Part shown: positions 51,308-60,588 of the stretch, in pieces | Numbering within the stretch: the first letter of the stretch is position 1 | Layout: every line of letters begins with the position of its first letter | Source of the DNA: Dyadobacter soli | GTDB taxonomy: Bacteria > Bacteroidota > Bacteroidia > Cytophagales > Spirosomataceae | Direction of reading: 5' to 3' | Assembly (NCBI RefSeq): GCF_900101885.1 | Contig: NZ_FNAN01000017.1 | Location: 124,001-188,000, forward strand | Length of the DNA stretch: 64,000 nucleotides | The notes under the pieces: generated by a model | Database searches by the model: none | What the model was told of the DNA's origin: nothing | The model's input: the letters and a program-made list of their open reading frames with translations, nothing else | Translations under genes and position numbers: made by a program

Positions 51308-52381
51308 ATGTCTGCCAACAACTGCGCCCCAGCGGCCAATCGCAAGAAACTCGGCTTTTTAGATCGCTACCTAACGCTTTGGATTTTCCTTGCAATGGCT
51401 TTGGGTATTATCCTTGGAAATGTTGTACCATCGGTGCCTGCCTATATCAACCGGTTTTCCAGTGGCACCACCAATATGCCGCTGGCAATAGGTTTGATCC
51501 TGATGATGTATCCGCCGTTAGCCAAAGTGAAATATAACAAGATGGGCGAGGTATTTCGAAACACCCGGGTAATGACCGTTTCCCTTCTGCTGAACTGGAT
51601 TGTCGGGCCAGTACTAATGTTCGTACTCGCGGTAGTCTTTCTGCCCAATCATCCTGAATACATGGTCGGATTGATACTGATTGGCCTGGCGCGTTGCATA
51701 GCGATGGTATTGGTATGGAACGAGCTTGCGGAAGGTAGCCGGGAATATGCAGCCGGGTTGGTTGCCCTGAATAGCGTGTTTCAAGTGCTATTGTACAGTT
51801 TTTATACCTATTTCTTTATCACAATATTGCCGCCTTTAATCGGTCTGAAAGGGCTGACGGTCGACATAACGATCGGTGAAATTGCTTTGAGCGTCGGCAT
51901 TTACCTGGGAATTCCGTTCGCGGCTGGCATGCTAAGTCGTATCGGACTGACCGCGTTGAAAGGTGAAAACTGGTATGAAACGAAATTCTTACCCATCATC
52001 TCGCCGGTGACATTAATTGCGCTGCTGGCCACCATCGTTTTAATGTTCAGCCTAAAAGGTGAGCTGATCGTTCAGTTGCCCGGAGATGTACTTCTAATTG
52101 CCATTCCACTCGTAATCTATTTTGTGATCATGTTCCTGGCGAGTTTCTTCATAGCAAAGTCACGCGGGGCTGATTACGCTCAGAATGCATCTATTGCGTT
52201 CACCGCTTCTGGCAACAACTTCGAATTAGCTATTGCTGTCACTATTGGCGTGTTTGGTATCAATTCGGGTCAGGCATTTGTTGGTGTGATTGGCCCGCTG
52301 GTAGAAGTACCGGCTTTGATTGCCCTGGTCAACGTAGCTTTCTGGCTGAGAGATAGATATTACAGATCAGCCATAATTTAG
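51308..52381 (+). CDS. acr3: ACR3 family arsenite efflux transporter
   Basis: This inner-membrane antiporter exports arsenite. About ten membrane spans are visible ([60 protein letters not shown] and later ones). The family cysteine lies in a membrane helix ([15 protein letters not shown]), and the glutamate in [11 protein letters not shown] is also as in ACR3. The PLAKV motif after the second span is typical. At 357 residues it is normal. It is the last gene of the ars operon, 3 bases after arsC. Confidence 0.95.
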   Translation: MSANNCAPAANRKKLGFLDRYLTLWIFLAMALGIILGNVVPSVPAYINRFSSGTTNMPLAIGLILMMYPPLAKVKYNKMGEVFRNTRVMTVSLLLNWIVGPVLMFVLAVVFLPNHPEYMVGLILIGLARCIAMVLVWNELAEGSREYAAGLVALNSVFQVLLYSFYTYFFITILPPLIGLKGLTVDITIGEIALSVGIYLGIPFAAGMLSRIGLTALKGENWYETKFLPIISPVTLIALLATIVLMFSLKGELIVQLPGDVLLIAIPLVIYFVIMFLASFFIAKSRGADYAQNASIAFTASGNNFELAIAVTIGVFGINSGQAFVGVIGPLVEVPALIALVNVAFWLRDRYYRSAII

Positions 52382-52400
52382 GGAAGCTTTTAATTAAGAT

Positions 52401-52446
52401 TTTGGTATCAGATTTGGTTTAAGCCGTCACCATTTCTGATACCAAA
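52401..52446. terminator. long hairpin shared by convergent acr3 and porin genes
   Basis: Perfect 12-base arms TTTGGTATCAGA (52401-52412) and TCTGATACCAAA (52435-52446) enclose a 22-base loop. The right arm lies within the last codons of the porin gene. Its place between two convergent genes suits a bidirectional terminator; no long U-run follows. Confidence 0.55.
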
Positions 52447-53764
52447 GCCGCGGAGCGAAAGATATCATTAAATAACTCCAAACCGGCACCTTCCCGGAAT
52501 CCGGAACTTTGTTGAGCAGTTCCATGCGTTTATCAGCAATTGTAAAAGAAAACCCGTAAATGATTTCCAAGGCTTTGACCGGTTTGTAATTTAAGGACAG
52601 ATCACTTTCAAATCCCAGATAAGTCCCATCGATCGCCCGTTCGCCGGAGAGCAACGGATATTGCGAGTAAAATAAATGGGAATCCGCCCGAAGAGATAGC
52701 TTCTTACCGGCCTGATGAATGATGAACAAATAGGGATTAACCAGACCTTTGTCGTTCACATCAGCAGGGAACCGGGTAAACAAATTCATATTGCCCATGA
52801 ATTTCCAGGCCACACCATAAAGCGGCACAAAAGACGCCGACACATTACCCGGAGTTCTGCTATTACTTCCACTCAATATTTCGGCACCCAGCCGGAACAA
52901 TGTTTTGCCTGTGTTCGCGCTGACTTCCGGCTGAATGTAATAGGCCCTGATTTTTTTCGACGCCGCATTTTGCCCGTATTGGTAGTACGCATTCACTGTT
53001 GCATAAAACCACTGTTTGCTGTATTCCAATCGCCCGCCATTGGTGATGCGCCGATAGTATTGCTGATCACCCGTTGCCCGACGGAATACATCCAGGGCAT
53101 TGATGGTTGTCAGAGTAAACTGGTTTGTCAGTTTATGTTTGAGATGGTGGACAAACAAATATTTATAATTATGCGCAGCAACGGGTGAAAATGCGGGATC
53201 AAAACGTTTGGCGTATGGCCTGGTAAAGGCAACGGTCAAATCTGTTTCAAGCTTCTTTTTATAAAGAAAACGGATGCCCTCATGCGAGCGGCTTTGCTGT
53301 CCCCAGGGGGCTGCTGAGAATATTCTGCCATTGTCGAGCGATAATGCCTGCCTGCCGATCCGAACAGAAAGGTACTTTGAAATGCCAGGTTCTGCATATG
53401 CCTCGAAAAAATTCAGGTTGCCTACCTCGGAGAATCGACCAGATTTACCCCAAACATGGATTTCCTGTGGAGAGGCGTGGAGCCTGAGGCGATTTGTACG
53501 GTATGTAATGCTAAGACGATTTCGCTGTGTTGCGAATAATTCCGGCATGACGGTATCGGCAGGCGTCCACATGAAATTATCGCGGTATTCAGCGCGTGGT
53601 CGCACTTCGAAGTCGATTATCAGTTCGCGACTTAAACTGTCACCAGACTGTGCATATAGGCTACGGGCAGTTAAAAGCAACACGAGAACTGTTGCCAAAT
53701 ATCGACTTCTTCTGATCTGCTTAAATTGGGAGCCCACTGAGACTGTTTCTCTTTGAGGGCGCAA
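52427..53764 (-). CDS. alginate-export-like outer-membrane porin
   Basis: A signal peptide (YLATVLVLLLTARSLYAQ, about residues 22-40) precedes a beta-rich barrel with alternating aromatic strands (YATVNAYYQYGQNAASKKIR, YYIQPEVSANTGKTLFRLGA, YNYKYLFVHHLKHKLTNQF). The C-terminus ends with an aromatic residue (RLWYQKW), as in outer-membrane barrels. The wording ILSGSNSRTPGNVSASFVPL and RLGAEILSGSN resembles Alginate_exp porins of Bacteroidota. The substrate is unknown; the gene is convergent with the ars operon and not in a sugar locus. Confidence 0.78.
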   Translation of the reverse strand: MRPQRETVSVGSQFKQIRRSRYLATVLVLLLTARSLYAQSGDSLSRELIIDFEVRPRAEYRDNFMWTPADTVMPELFATQRNRLSITYRTNRLRLHASPQEIHVWGKSGRFSEVGNLNFFEAYAEPGISKYLSVRIGRQALSLDNGRIFSAAPWGQQSRSHEGIRFLYKKKLETDLTVAFTRPYAKRFDPAFSPVAAHNYKYLFVHHLKHKLTNQFTLTTINALDVFRRATGDQQYYRRITNGGRLEYSKQWFYATVNAYYQYGQNAASKKIRAYYIQPEVSANTGKTLFRLGAEILSGSNSRTPGNVSASFVPLYGVAWKFMGNMNLFTRFPADVNDKGLVNPYLFIIHQAGKKLSLRADSHLFYSQYPLLSGERAIDGTYLGFESDLSLNYKPVKALEIIYGFSFTIADKRMELLNKVPDSGKVPVWSYLMISFAPRLWYQKW

Positions 53765-53809
53765 ACTACTGAAAAGAAATTGACATTGTCTATATTCTAA
53801 ATAGGATAA

Positions 53810-54328
53810 TTAGGTGCCTCGTATGGTCAGTTGACCGCTATTTGCCTTCATCAACAATGTAAGGCCCCCAGTTTCACCCCATCCCCATTTTGGCATTGGC
53901 TCGCTTTCAGTTATCGGATTTTCTGTCAACTGCGAGTTGATGACGGCCAATCTTGTTCCCCATTCAATATATCCCACAAATGCAGAGCGAAATTCAGGGT
54001 CACTTTTTAGGCCGACTTCATCAGCCGTTTGTAACAATAGCTGCACCCAACGCTGCCGTTTTTCTTCGGTGAGCATCTTGCCGATGTGTTTTCCTATCAT
54101 CGACGCGTGGCTTCCATTGTCTAGCGTGGTATACAATTTCTCCCCGCCAAAGACTTCGGCGACGAAATGAGCGGCGTGCGTTTGATGTTCCGGGGACATA
54201 TCCTTGAATACATCGCCCAACAGTTCATCCTTTAAAACCTTCTCATAAAATCGTGCGAACAGCGTTTCAAATGTTTGCATGTCACCCGCCCACTCATAGA
54301 GGGTCGGAACTTCTTTCATCGTTGCCAT
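53810..54328 (-). CDS. group II truncated hemoglobin-like globin
   Basis: The globin helices read TLYEWAGDMQTFETLFARFY, KVLKDELLGDVFKDMSPEHQ and HFVAEVFGGEKLYTTL with the proximal region ASMIGKHIGKMLTEEKRQRW. A conserved tryptophan in WVQLLLQTADE and the late histidine-like positions match group II truncated globins. The 172-residue length is longer than the 120-130 usual because of a C-terminal extension of about 35 residues (MPKWGWGETGG). Oxygen or nitric-oxide chemistry is the general role. Its neighbour is a methionine sulfoxide reductase, which suggests oxidative-stress function. Confidence 0.82.
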   Translation of the reverse strand: MATMKEVPTLYEWAGDMQTFETLFARFYEKVLKDELLGDVFKDMSPEHQTHAAHFVAEVFGGEKLYTTLDNGSHASMIGKHIGKMLTEEKRQRWVQLLLQTADEVGLKSDPEFRSAFVGYIEWGTRLAVINSQLTENPITESEPMPKWGWGETGGLTLLMKANSGQLTIRGT

Positions 54329-54362
54329 AGATAAATTTAATGATAGCTTAAAACTCAGCGGT

Positions 54363-54875
54363 TCAATTCATTGGTCTTAAATGATTTGAAAACTGGCGCA
54401 ACAAAATCTTCAACTTCGGATCAATGAACGTCTTACAGAAAGGCTTGTCAGGATTTTTCGAATAGTAATCCAGATACTTCTCATCATTCAGCTCAAATTC
54501 GCCGAACGGCGTTACCTCAGTGATAATACTTTGGTAAAAATCCGCTTGCAATTTCTCAATGGCCTGACTTGCGAAGGAACGTTGCTCGTCGGTAAATGCA
54601 TAGACAGCAGATCTGTATTTGGATTGCATGGAGTGGTCGGACGTACAGCTGTGGGTATGGAGGTGGATTTCGATCAGTGTTTTCAGTGATATTTGAGCCG
54701 GATCGAATTCGACCACGATGGCTTCGGAAAACCGGGTTGGGTTATCATCGAACGCAATCCACCCCTGGCTAACATGGATCACGCCTTTCAATGATTGAAA
54801 TATGGCCTCGGTGCACCAATGACAGCTTCCGCCCAATCCGATTTTTTCGCACAACACCATAACGCTTATCTTCAT
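54363..54875 (-). CDS. msrA: peptide-methionine (S)-S-oxide reductase
   Basis: This enzyme reduces oxidised methionine. The catalytic motif G-x-C-x-W-C-T-E is GGSCHWCTEAIF, with C18 as nucleophile. The family words VSQGWIAFDDNPTRFSEAI, IHLHTHSCTSDHSMQSKYRS and AVYAFTDEQR are present. The glycine-cysteine-phenylalanine form is changed to SCHW, a less common variant that keeps both cysteines. At 170 residues it is normal. It is transcribed before the globin gene on the same strand, 34 bases apart. Confidence 0.88.
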   Translation of the reverse strand: MKISVMVLCEKIGLGGSCHWCTEAIFQSLKGVIHVSQGWIAFDDNPTRFSEAIVVEFDPAQISLKTLIEIHLHTHSCTSDHSMQSKYRSAVYAFTDEQRSFASQAIEKLQADFYQSIITEVTPFGEFELNDEKYLDYYSKNPDKPFCKTFIDPKLKILLRQFSNHLRPMN

Positions 54876-55109
54876 ATTATTTATCCGATCTACGACCGCT
54901 AAGAATCAACAAAATTTCCGATCAAAGTTCGCTCGATAGCCAAGTAAGGAAGCAGATTATCCAAATACAACCATGAGGCATTACACAATATCTGAGTAAG
55001 TAATAAGCTGGTATCACCTTTCTAATGGTAAAGTTTAGAATTCTTCGAGCGTGATAGATTGGCTCTCAACACAAGCGTATTGTTACCAGTCATTTGAAAA
55101 ACCGAGACT

Positions 55110-56012
55110 ATGGCATTTAGACTTAGGAGCCAGCTAAGTGAGAATCAAATTGAATCTGATGTGGCATCATACCTAGGCTGCATCACTCCTATATGGTCGG
55201 CAAGATTTAGGTTGATTTCAGTGAATGAGCAACTTACCGGTGCGGACAAGTTATTCAACCGGTTCCTGCCGATATATATGCAATTCAAAGTCTCCCAGGG
55301 CCTAAAACCAGAACGATCATTTACTGATAGAATTGTCAGAACCCCGTTAACGCGGATCATTCAGTATCGGGAAGAAAACAACTTATCGGGTAATCCTATT
55401 CTCTATTTCCAGTTACGCCGTCAGGCTCGAATGGCAACAGATTTTCAGCATAACATTCTTTTTAAATTAAATCAGCCTCCTGACCAGTTTAGCCTCTATA
55501 TAGCTCCTCTGACACTAAATGATTCGGAATATTATAAATTGATGCACCCAAAGTGGTATATGAGATTGAGCCCGTTTGATCCATTTTTACATAGAGAACT
55601 GGCAGTACACGATGCGGTAATCAGAAAGAACATTCTGCTAGGGAATAATCCTTTTTTACGTCATCATATTTCTATACCTCCACATACACTGGTGGACACT
55701 CACGAACATCATTATTCCTATTCACAGACAGGTGGTGATGTGGCCTGGCACGGTGGCGAATTACGGCAAGGTGATTTTCGGTTATCAACACAGATGAATC
55801 GTATACTGAATTATTTTTACAATTCATCCAATATTGGTTTTACGGCAGAAAGCTTCGCCGAATTTATAGTCAAGTTTAGGCAGGAAAATGGTATGTCAGA
55901 ATATACTGGTAGAGACAATGATGCGAGAGTTGATACAATTCGCAATTTTGCCTACCAACTATTGCAGCAATACGGCATAACACTTATGCTACTTGGCGAC
56001 ATCGAAGGATAA
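55110..56012 (+). CDS. possible nuclease-fold protein of unknown family
   Basis: I do not recognise the 300-residue protein. The N-terminal 80 residues (ENQIESDVASYLGCITPIW, LTGADKLFNRFLPIYMQFKV) resemble a PD-(D/E)XK core in which E (helix 1), D (TGAD) and Q-x-K (QFK) occupy the catalytic positions, as seen in some Vsr/DUF4365-like proteins. The rest is helical and polar with a histidine-rich segment (TLVDTHEHHYSYS). No membrane span. It opens the right-hand defence-like island and is AT-rich. Confidence 0.4.
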   Translation: MAFRLRSQLSENQIESDVASYLGCITPIWSARFRLISVNEQLTGADKLFNRFLPIYMQFKVSQGLKPERSFTDRIVRTPLTRIIQYREENNLSGNPILYFQLRRQARMATDFQHNILFKLNQPPDQFSLYIAPLTLNDSEYYKLMHPKWYMRLSPFDPFLHRELAVHDAVIRKNILLGNNPFLRHHISIPPHTLVDTHEHHYSYSQTGGDVAWHGGELRQGDFRLSTQMNRILNYFYNSSNIGFTAESFAEFIVKFRQENGMSEYTGRDNDARVDTIRNFAYQLLQQYGITLMLLGDIEG

Positions 56013-56096
56013 CCTCTCGGCAACGTCAGAACCGACAGCCAGGCAATTTAATTATTAAAACTTTGCGATGCTTTATCCTAATAGTTATGGTCTACA

Positions 56097-57797
56097 TCAA
56101 GATAGTGAAGCTCTGACATCGCCCGGAAAAAACTCCGACTTATAATAAACATGAGCCAGTGTCCGAAGGAAGGGAAATCCGGCTTTGTCTGTCCGATACG
56201 TTATTTGCTCGAAAATTCGATTTCCCGTTGCCTCGCGATACTCCTCAGCAGTAGCAGGATACTCGATCGAAGATTCAATCAGAAATTCTTCATCCATGTG
56301 ATCTGTGAACAGCCTTTCCTCGATGTCAAATTCGACTGTGTTCGGGATGGCTAGCTGGAAATCAATCTCCGAGTCGGAAAGTAGTCGCAACGCATCTGCC
56401 CAAGGTCTATCACGTTTGAGTGATGCCAAGATATCTAGTAGTGATGGAATAAGCAGCGATGATTCATCCGAATAGTTGTACGGCCTCTCCGAAGTCGCCA
56501 CATATTCGATCAACGGATTTAAGTTCAGTGAGATCGACGGATAACGGCCACTCACATCTCTGATTACAAAAATTGAATCCAAATTGCCAATAACATAGTC
56601 CCCAACAAATTTGCGGTCAGCCTTCGAAACTTGCTTACACCCTAAAATGTAATTGATCGTAGCTAGAATTGGGATGCTGTGCGAATCAAGTAATGGTCGT
56701 TGACAAGCCGAATTTGAGTCAATCAGCTTTTTTAGGTATCGCTTATGAACACCTTGAAGTCTGACAGTCCTCTTTACATCTGCAGTTTTGCGAAAAGTTG
56801 GGAACCAGTGACTGGCCTCGAAATAATAAACAAGCAGTCCCAAGTACTCGAAAGAGCGCATCGGATATCCAATCGCCTCAAATGGCCCCGCGCGTTCAGC
56901 AAACAGACCGTTCGGAAGCGCAGCCGCTGCACTGGTTTTCTTGAAATACTCTCGCAGGAACTGGAAATGCATTGTAACCATTCGCCTGAATTCAGTAGTC
57001 ACGCTTTTAGCTGTGTCAAGTTTCTTACGAAGAATTTCGAGCCAAGTTTCTAATAGAAGAAAATTAAGTGCATCGATAGCAGGATAAAGATTGTCATTTT
57101 GCCGGCATTTACTCCAGACGATTCGACCGAGAAGAATCAATGTGGCCCACGCAGACTTGAATTTCCGCTTATGTTTTGGCTCCGGAAGTCGAGCGAGCAA
57201 ATTTTTAACTAGCTGGCGGAAGTCAACTTGATTGTAGTCAGTTGTATCAATAAGTAACAAAACTCTTCTGAAAAGTCGGCTGTCAACCTGATTTGGGATT
57301 AGATGTTCATTGAACAGATACCTATCAAACTCGTGTGTGAGCCAATCTAAATCCCATCGTTCAAAATTTCCATCGGGAAAAGTGTTACTGATGAATCCAT
57401 CAAACGTTTGCCTGAAATTTTCCTTAATGTCTCCATTGTGCGCCAAAACAAATTTGATGGGGAGCTTTTCGAAGGCTGGTACTCCGGCGTGGCGAAAGGG
57501 AGTGTCCTTCGCTTCCAATAGTGACATGCGAATTCCGTCATTGTCATAAAATGTCTGATCATCAACGTGCCGACTTCTCCCACCTTTAACTTCACAATAA
57601 TACCGATGCAGTTTTCCACTTTCGTCTGGCCCAATCGCGACAATGTCCTTGCCGTATTGTGATTGACCTTTTGAACGAGCCGGTGTCGCAAGCACTCTAA
57701 AACCTTTGGCAATCAGCAATAATGGCAAAATTGCATCAAGTTCCTGGTCTTCTGTCAGGTTTTCCAAATACTCTCTAATAACTAGACCGTTATCCAT
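56097..57797 (-). CDS. restriction-endonuclease-like fold protein, partner of a helical-repeat gene
   Basis: The N-terminal 75 residues read ILPLLLIAKGFRVLATPARS, then YGKDIVAIGPDESGKLHRYY, CEVKGGRSRHVDD. D51 and E69-V-K71 form the PD-(D/E)XK active site of an Mrr-like nuclease; the helix before it and the KGF strand match. The remaining 490 residues are alpha-helical without recognised motifs (VLLLIDTTDYNQVDFRQLVK, FEYLGLLVYYFEASHWFPTF). Length 566. It overlaps the upstream gene by 16 bases, so translation is coupled. A nuclease acting under control of the larger partner is the likely layout; the system is not one I can name. Confidence 0.65.
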   Translation of the reverse strand: MDNGLVIREYLENLTEDQELDAILPLLLIAKGFRVLATPARSKGQSQYGKDIVAIGPDESGKLHRYYCEVKGGRSRHVDDQTFYDNDGIRMSLLEAKDTPFRHAGVPAFEKLPIKFVLAHNGDIKENFRQTFDGFISNTFPDGNFERWDLDWLTHEFDRYLFNEHLIPNQVDSRLFRRVLLLIDTTDYNQVDFRQLVKNLLARLPEPKHKRKFKSAWATLILLGRIVWSKCRQNDNLYPAIDALNFLLLETWLEILRKKLDTAKSVTTEFRRMVTMHFQFLREYFKKTSAAAALPNGLFAERAGPFEAIGYPMRSFEYLGLLVYYFEASHWFPTFRKTADVKRTVRLQGVHKRYLKKLIDSNSACQRPLLDSHSIPILATINYILGCKQVSKADRKFVGDYVIGNLDSIFVIRDVSGRYPSISLNLNPLIEYVATSERPYNYSDESSLLIPSLLDILASLKRDRPWADALRLLSDSEIDFQLAIPNTVEFDIEERLFTDHMDEEFLIESSIEYPATAEEYREATGNRIFEQITYRTDKAGFPFLRTLAHVYYKSEFFPGDVRASLS

Positions 57798-59965
57798 TCG
57801 TCAAAATCAGTCTTATCGGATTGCCAATTAGCTGCTAATGCCAGCTTTCGCTCTAAATCAAATCGTTCAGGATTCAACAAATGAAGACGCGGCCAAGTAT
57901 ATGACGACTGAAATCGTCCCAATTTGGTGACTTCATCCCTTTCTCGGTGTTTCCAGCCGCCTCCCTTTACTAAAACTACTTTCTTAGCAAAACTTAGAAT
58001 GCCCTGGCGATTATTTAGGCTATTATTTATTTGCTCATTCATTCTATGCCTATGCAGCTCTCGGAACCTGTCATAATATTGCGGTTGACAGATAGACGGA
58101 TGAAACTCAATAATGTTATTCTTAATGTCAAGCATTGCACAAAAAGACGCGTAGTGGGTTTTAAGTCGCACTACGGCAGTCATTAGTATCCCCGCATTTT
58201 CCTCTGAATATCTCTCCACAACTGTGATCACTTCCTCATGATACGATTCGGTCAATTCTTCTAATTTGCAAAGAAGTGCCTCAGCCACCACCTCATTTTT
58301 GGCGTGAAGCAATGGCAAGAGCCAGACCAAACTAGTTTTCGGACTAGCCTCGAGACTAAGAATTGACATCCACAGCTTATACTGTGAGATGGGGTCTAAC
58401 TCCGCCAGATTTTGGTAAAACTGGTCTCGGAAAGGTTGATTTTTGAAGCAACTCAACATTTCTACGCCGAGGTAGCGAACTTCTCCAACGTCATGAACAA
58501 TAAGATGAATCAACTTTTTACAAAGCCCATCAATACTTTCGGTGCTGCTTTGGATTTGATACATTGTTTCCTGAAATAGATCGCGATCAAACTTAAATGG
58601 ATAGCAGAGCGCGAAATTTTGAAAAAAATCGAAGACTATGTTTAGATCTGACACTTCTTCCAGGAGGGCGTCAAAACTTATGAGACTTTTCTGATCTGCT
58701 AGATATTCATAGGTTATGTTTGGGTTTTTCAATAAATCTCCCGCTAAGTCAATTGTCTGAGAAGGGTATTTTTCGACGCTAGCGCTAAGTGACAGTAAAA
58801 CTTGCTTAGCTGTTGGCAGGTCTGCGCTGGGAACGATGTCTTTCAATACTTGGAAGCACTCATCTACAAATGTGACATCTTCGAAGCCAAGGCGAGCAAC
58901 CAATCGTGTTACAGCATATGGAACATGATGACGTGTTACCTCAATCCCCAGATTGCATTTCTTCACCAAGCGAAGAGCTTCAAATGCTCGAGATTGCTCA
59001 GAAAATTCAAAATGGTGAATTGCGCCTAGTATGTAACTTTGGTTGTCGACTAGCTCAATCTCGCTTCGGACTAATAGCCAAGCCCTTTCGGGATCATGCT
59101 TAATCAAGCCACTTAAAAACAAAGTCCGCATGATCCGGAACTCTGCAGGCAAGTCGAGGATAAGTCTCTCAGCTTCTTTGAAGTCTTGTCCTACTACACG
59201 CTCAATGAGCGGGTTTACATTTGGCCAAATTATCAGGTCATTCCAGCTAAAAAAGTGATGGCAAGCGTTCGCTATGTCACTTGCGCATAGTGGTAAAGTG
59301 TCCGCTACTTTGCAATAAGCCTGCAAAAATTCTAAATTGATTTTGGAGATCCGCTCGGAATCGAGCCGAGGTATCCAGTCTGAAAAGGTTTCTCCACTGG
59401 TTTCATGAATCAGAGCCAAAAGAAGTTCCATTATTCGATCAGCTAGTAACGTAATTCCCGTTCTTCCTTTCTCATCCGACAGCTCCGTTACACTCTCAAA
59501 CAACTCTACTAGTTGCTCCACACTGCTTGGAACTTTTGATCGTAAATCTGGAATAGTACCGTTTAGGACTGTATAAGCAAAAAAATAATTTGGCACTATT
59601 ACCCATTTCTTAGTGAGTTCGTCAAACGATATAAGTTCTAATCCACGTGACTCGTCCCAATCGATGACCGATTCGTCAGCAATTTTATCGAGTATCATTC
59701 CCTTTTCAAGATAGATACTGAATAAAGATTTGAGCACTTTATTCAGCTTGTCGTCTGACAAAATCTCATTCTCAGTCTTAGAAAAAATCATTTGGGGCTG
59801 TTTCGTTATGCATGGTACTACTTGCTCAGACAGCAATTTACAAGACCTTCTCGGATCATCAAACAAAGCACAAATGTTAACCTTAGACACTTGCGATAAG
59901 TCCCGCACCTGTATCAAGATCATAGCCTGAAAACCATCAATAGTCACACCGAGAAACAGAGTCAT
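57782..59965 (-). CDS. large helical-repeat protein of unknown family
   Basis: The product of about 727 residues is nearly all alpha-helical, with short helix-turn repeats that suggest a HEAT/ARM-like solenoid (HDVGEVRYLGVEMLSCFKNQ, SILSLEASPKTSLVWLLPLL, EALLCKLEELTESYHEEVIT). No P-loop, protease or nuclease motif was found. The C-terminus is basic and conserved-looking (FAKKVVLVKGGGWKHRERDE) and ends DFDEWITV. The start at MTLFLGVT is chosen; an ATG 9 codons upstream is possible. It is followed by a coupled nuclease-fold gene, so it probably acts as sensor or scaffold. Confidence 0.6.
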   Translation of the reverse strand: MTLFLGVTIDGFQAMILIQVRDLSQVSKVNICALFDDPRRSCKLLSEQVVPCITKQPQMIFSKTENEILSDDKLNKVLKSLFSIYLEKGMILDKIADESVIDWDESRGLELISFDELTKKWVIVPNYFFAYTVLNGTIPDLRSKVPSSVEQLVELFESVTELSDEKGRTGITLLADRIMELLLALIHETSGETFSDWIPRLDSERISKINLEFLQAYCKVADTLPLCASDIANACHHFFSWNDLIIWPNVNPLIERVVGQDFKEAERLILDLPAEFRIMRTLFLSGLIKHDPERAWLLVRSEIELVDNQSYILGAIHHFEFSEQSRAFEALRLVKKCNLGIEVTRHHVPYAVTRLVARLGFEDVTFVDECFQVLKDIVPSADLPTAKQVLLSLSASVEKYPSQTIDLAGDLLKNPNITYEYLADQKSLISFDALLEEVSDLNIVFDFFQNFALCYPFKFDRDLFQETMYQIQSSTESIDGLCKKLIHLIVHDVGEVRYLGVEMLSCFKNQPFRDQFYQNLAELDPISQYKLWMSILSLEASPKTSLVWLLPLLHAKNEVVAEALLCKLEELTESYHEEVITVVERYSEENAGILMTAVVRLKTHYASFCAMLDIKNNIIEFHPSICQPQYYDRFRELHRHRMNEQINNSLNNRQGILSFAKKVVLVKGGGWKHRERDEVTKLGRFQSSYTWPRLHLLNPERFDLERKLALAANWQSDKTDFDEWITV

Positions 59966-60151
59966 ATACCCTTCGACACCTAAAAGCACCAAAGAGATTC
60001 ATGTAGTCAGGGTAAATGCGGAAGTCTGCTATTAAAGTGACGACTAATACCGCCCAAGGTTGGTAATATACACGAAACACCAGTAAGATATCCGAGCACT
60101 TCCCGGCAGATTTATATAAATTGCTTTTTTTAACCAAACACCCTTTTCCAC

Positions 60152-60577
60152 ATGGCACATACTACCTCCAACCCGAAGATCCACGAAGGCCGTAACTTAA
60201 AGCGTTTCAGAGAGTTATTTAACTACAAGCAGGACGCGCTGGCGTTTGAGCTCGGCGAAGATTGGAACCAGCAAAAAATCTCGCTCCTCGAACAAAAAGA
60301 AAAGATCGATTCCGACATTCTGGAGCAAGTCGCGGCGATTCTCAAAATCCCGGCTGAGGCGATTCGTAATTTCAATGAGGATCAAGCTATAAATATCATT
60401 ACTACTACTTTCAATGATCAGGCTGTCGGCAGCTCTGTGAATTACGGGACTATTCAGAAAGATCCAATTGACCAGTTAATGAAGCTTCATGAGGAGAAGA
60501 TTGCTTTGTATGAGCGGATGTTGAAGGAGAAGGATGAGATGATGGAGCGGTTGGAGCGGTTGATTGGGGAAAGGTGA
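60152..60577 (+). CDS. XRE-type helix-turn-helix regulator with C-terminal coiled coil
   Basis: Residues 12-75 form the HTH_3 domain (RNLKRFRELFNYKQDALAFE, NQQKISLLEQKEKIDSDILE, VAAILKIPAEAIRNFNEDQA). The last 40 residues form a predicted coiled coil (LMKLHEEKIALYERMLKEKD, EMMERLERLIGER), probably for dimerisation. Such regulators are common in Cytophagales and occur singly. It diverges from the helical-repeat/nuclease pair with about 190 bases between, so it could regulate that pair. Confidence 0.85.
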   Translation: MAHTTSNPKIHEGRNLKRFRELFNYKQDALAFELGEDWNQQKISLLEQKEKIDSDILEQVAAILKIPAEAIRNFNEDQAINIITTTFNDQAVGSSVNYGTIQKDPIDQLMKLHEEKIALYERMLKEKDEMMERLERLIGER

Positions 60578-60588
60578 AATAAAGTATC

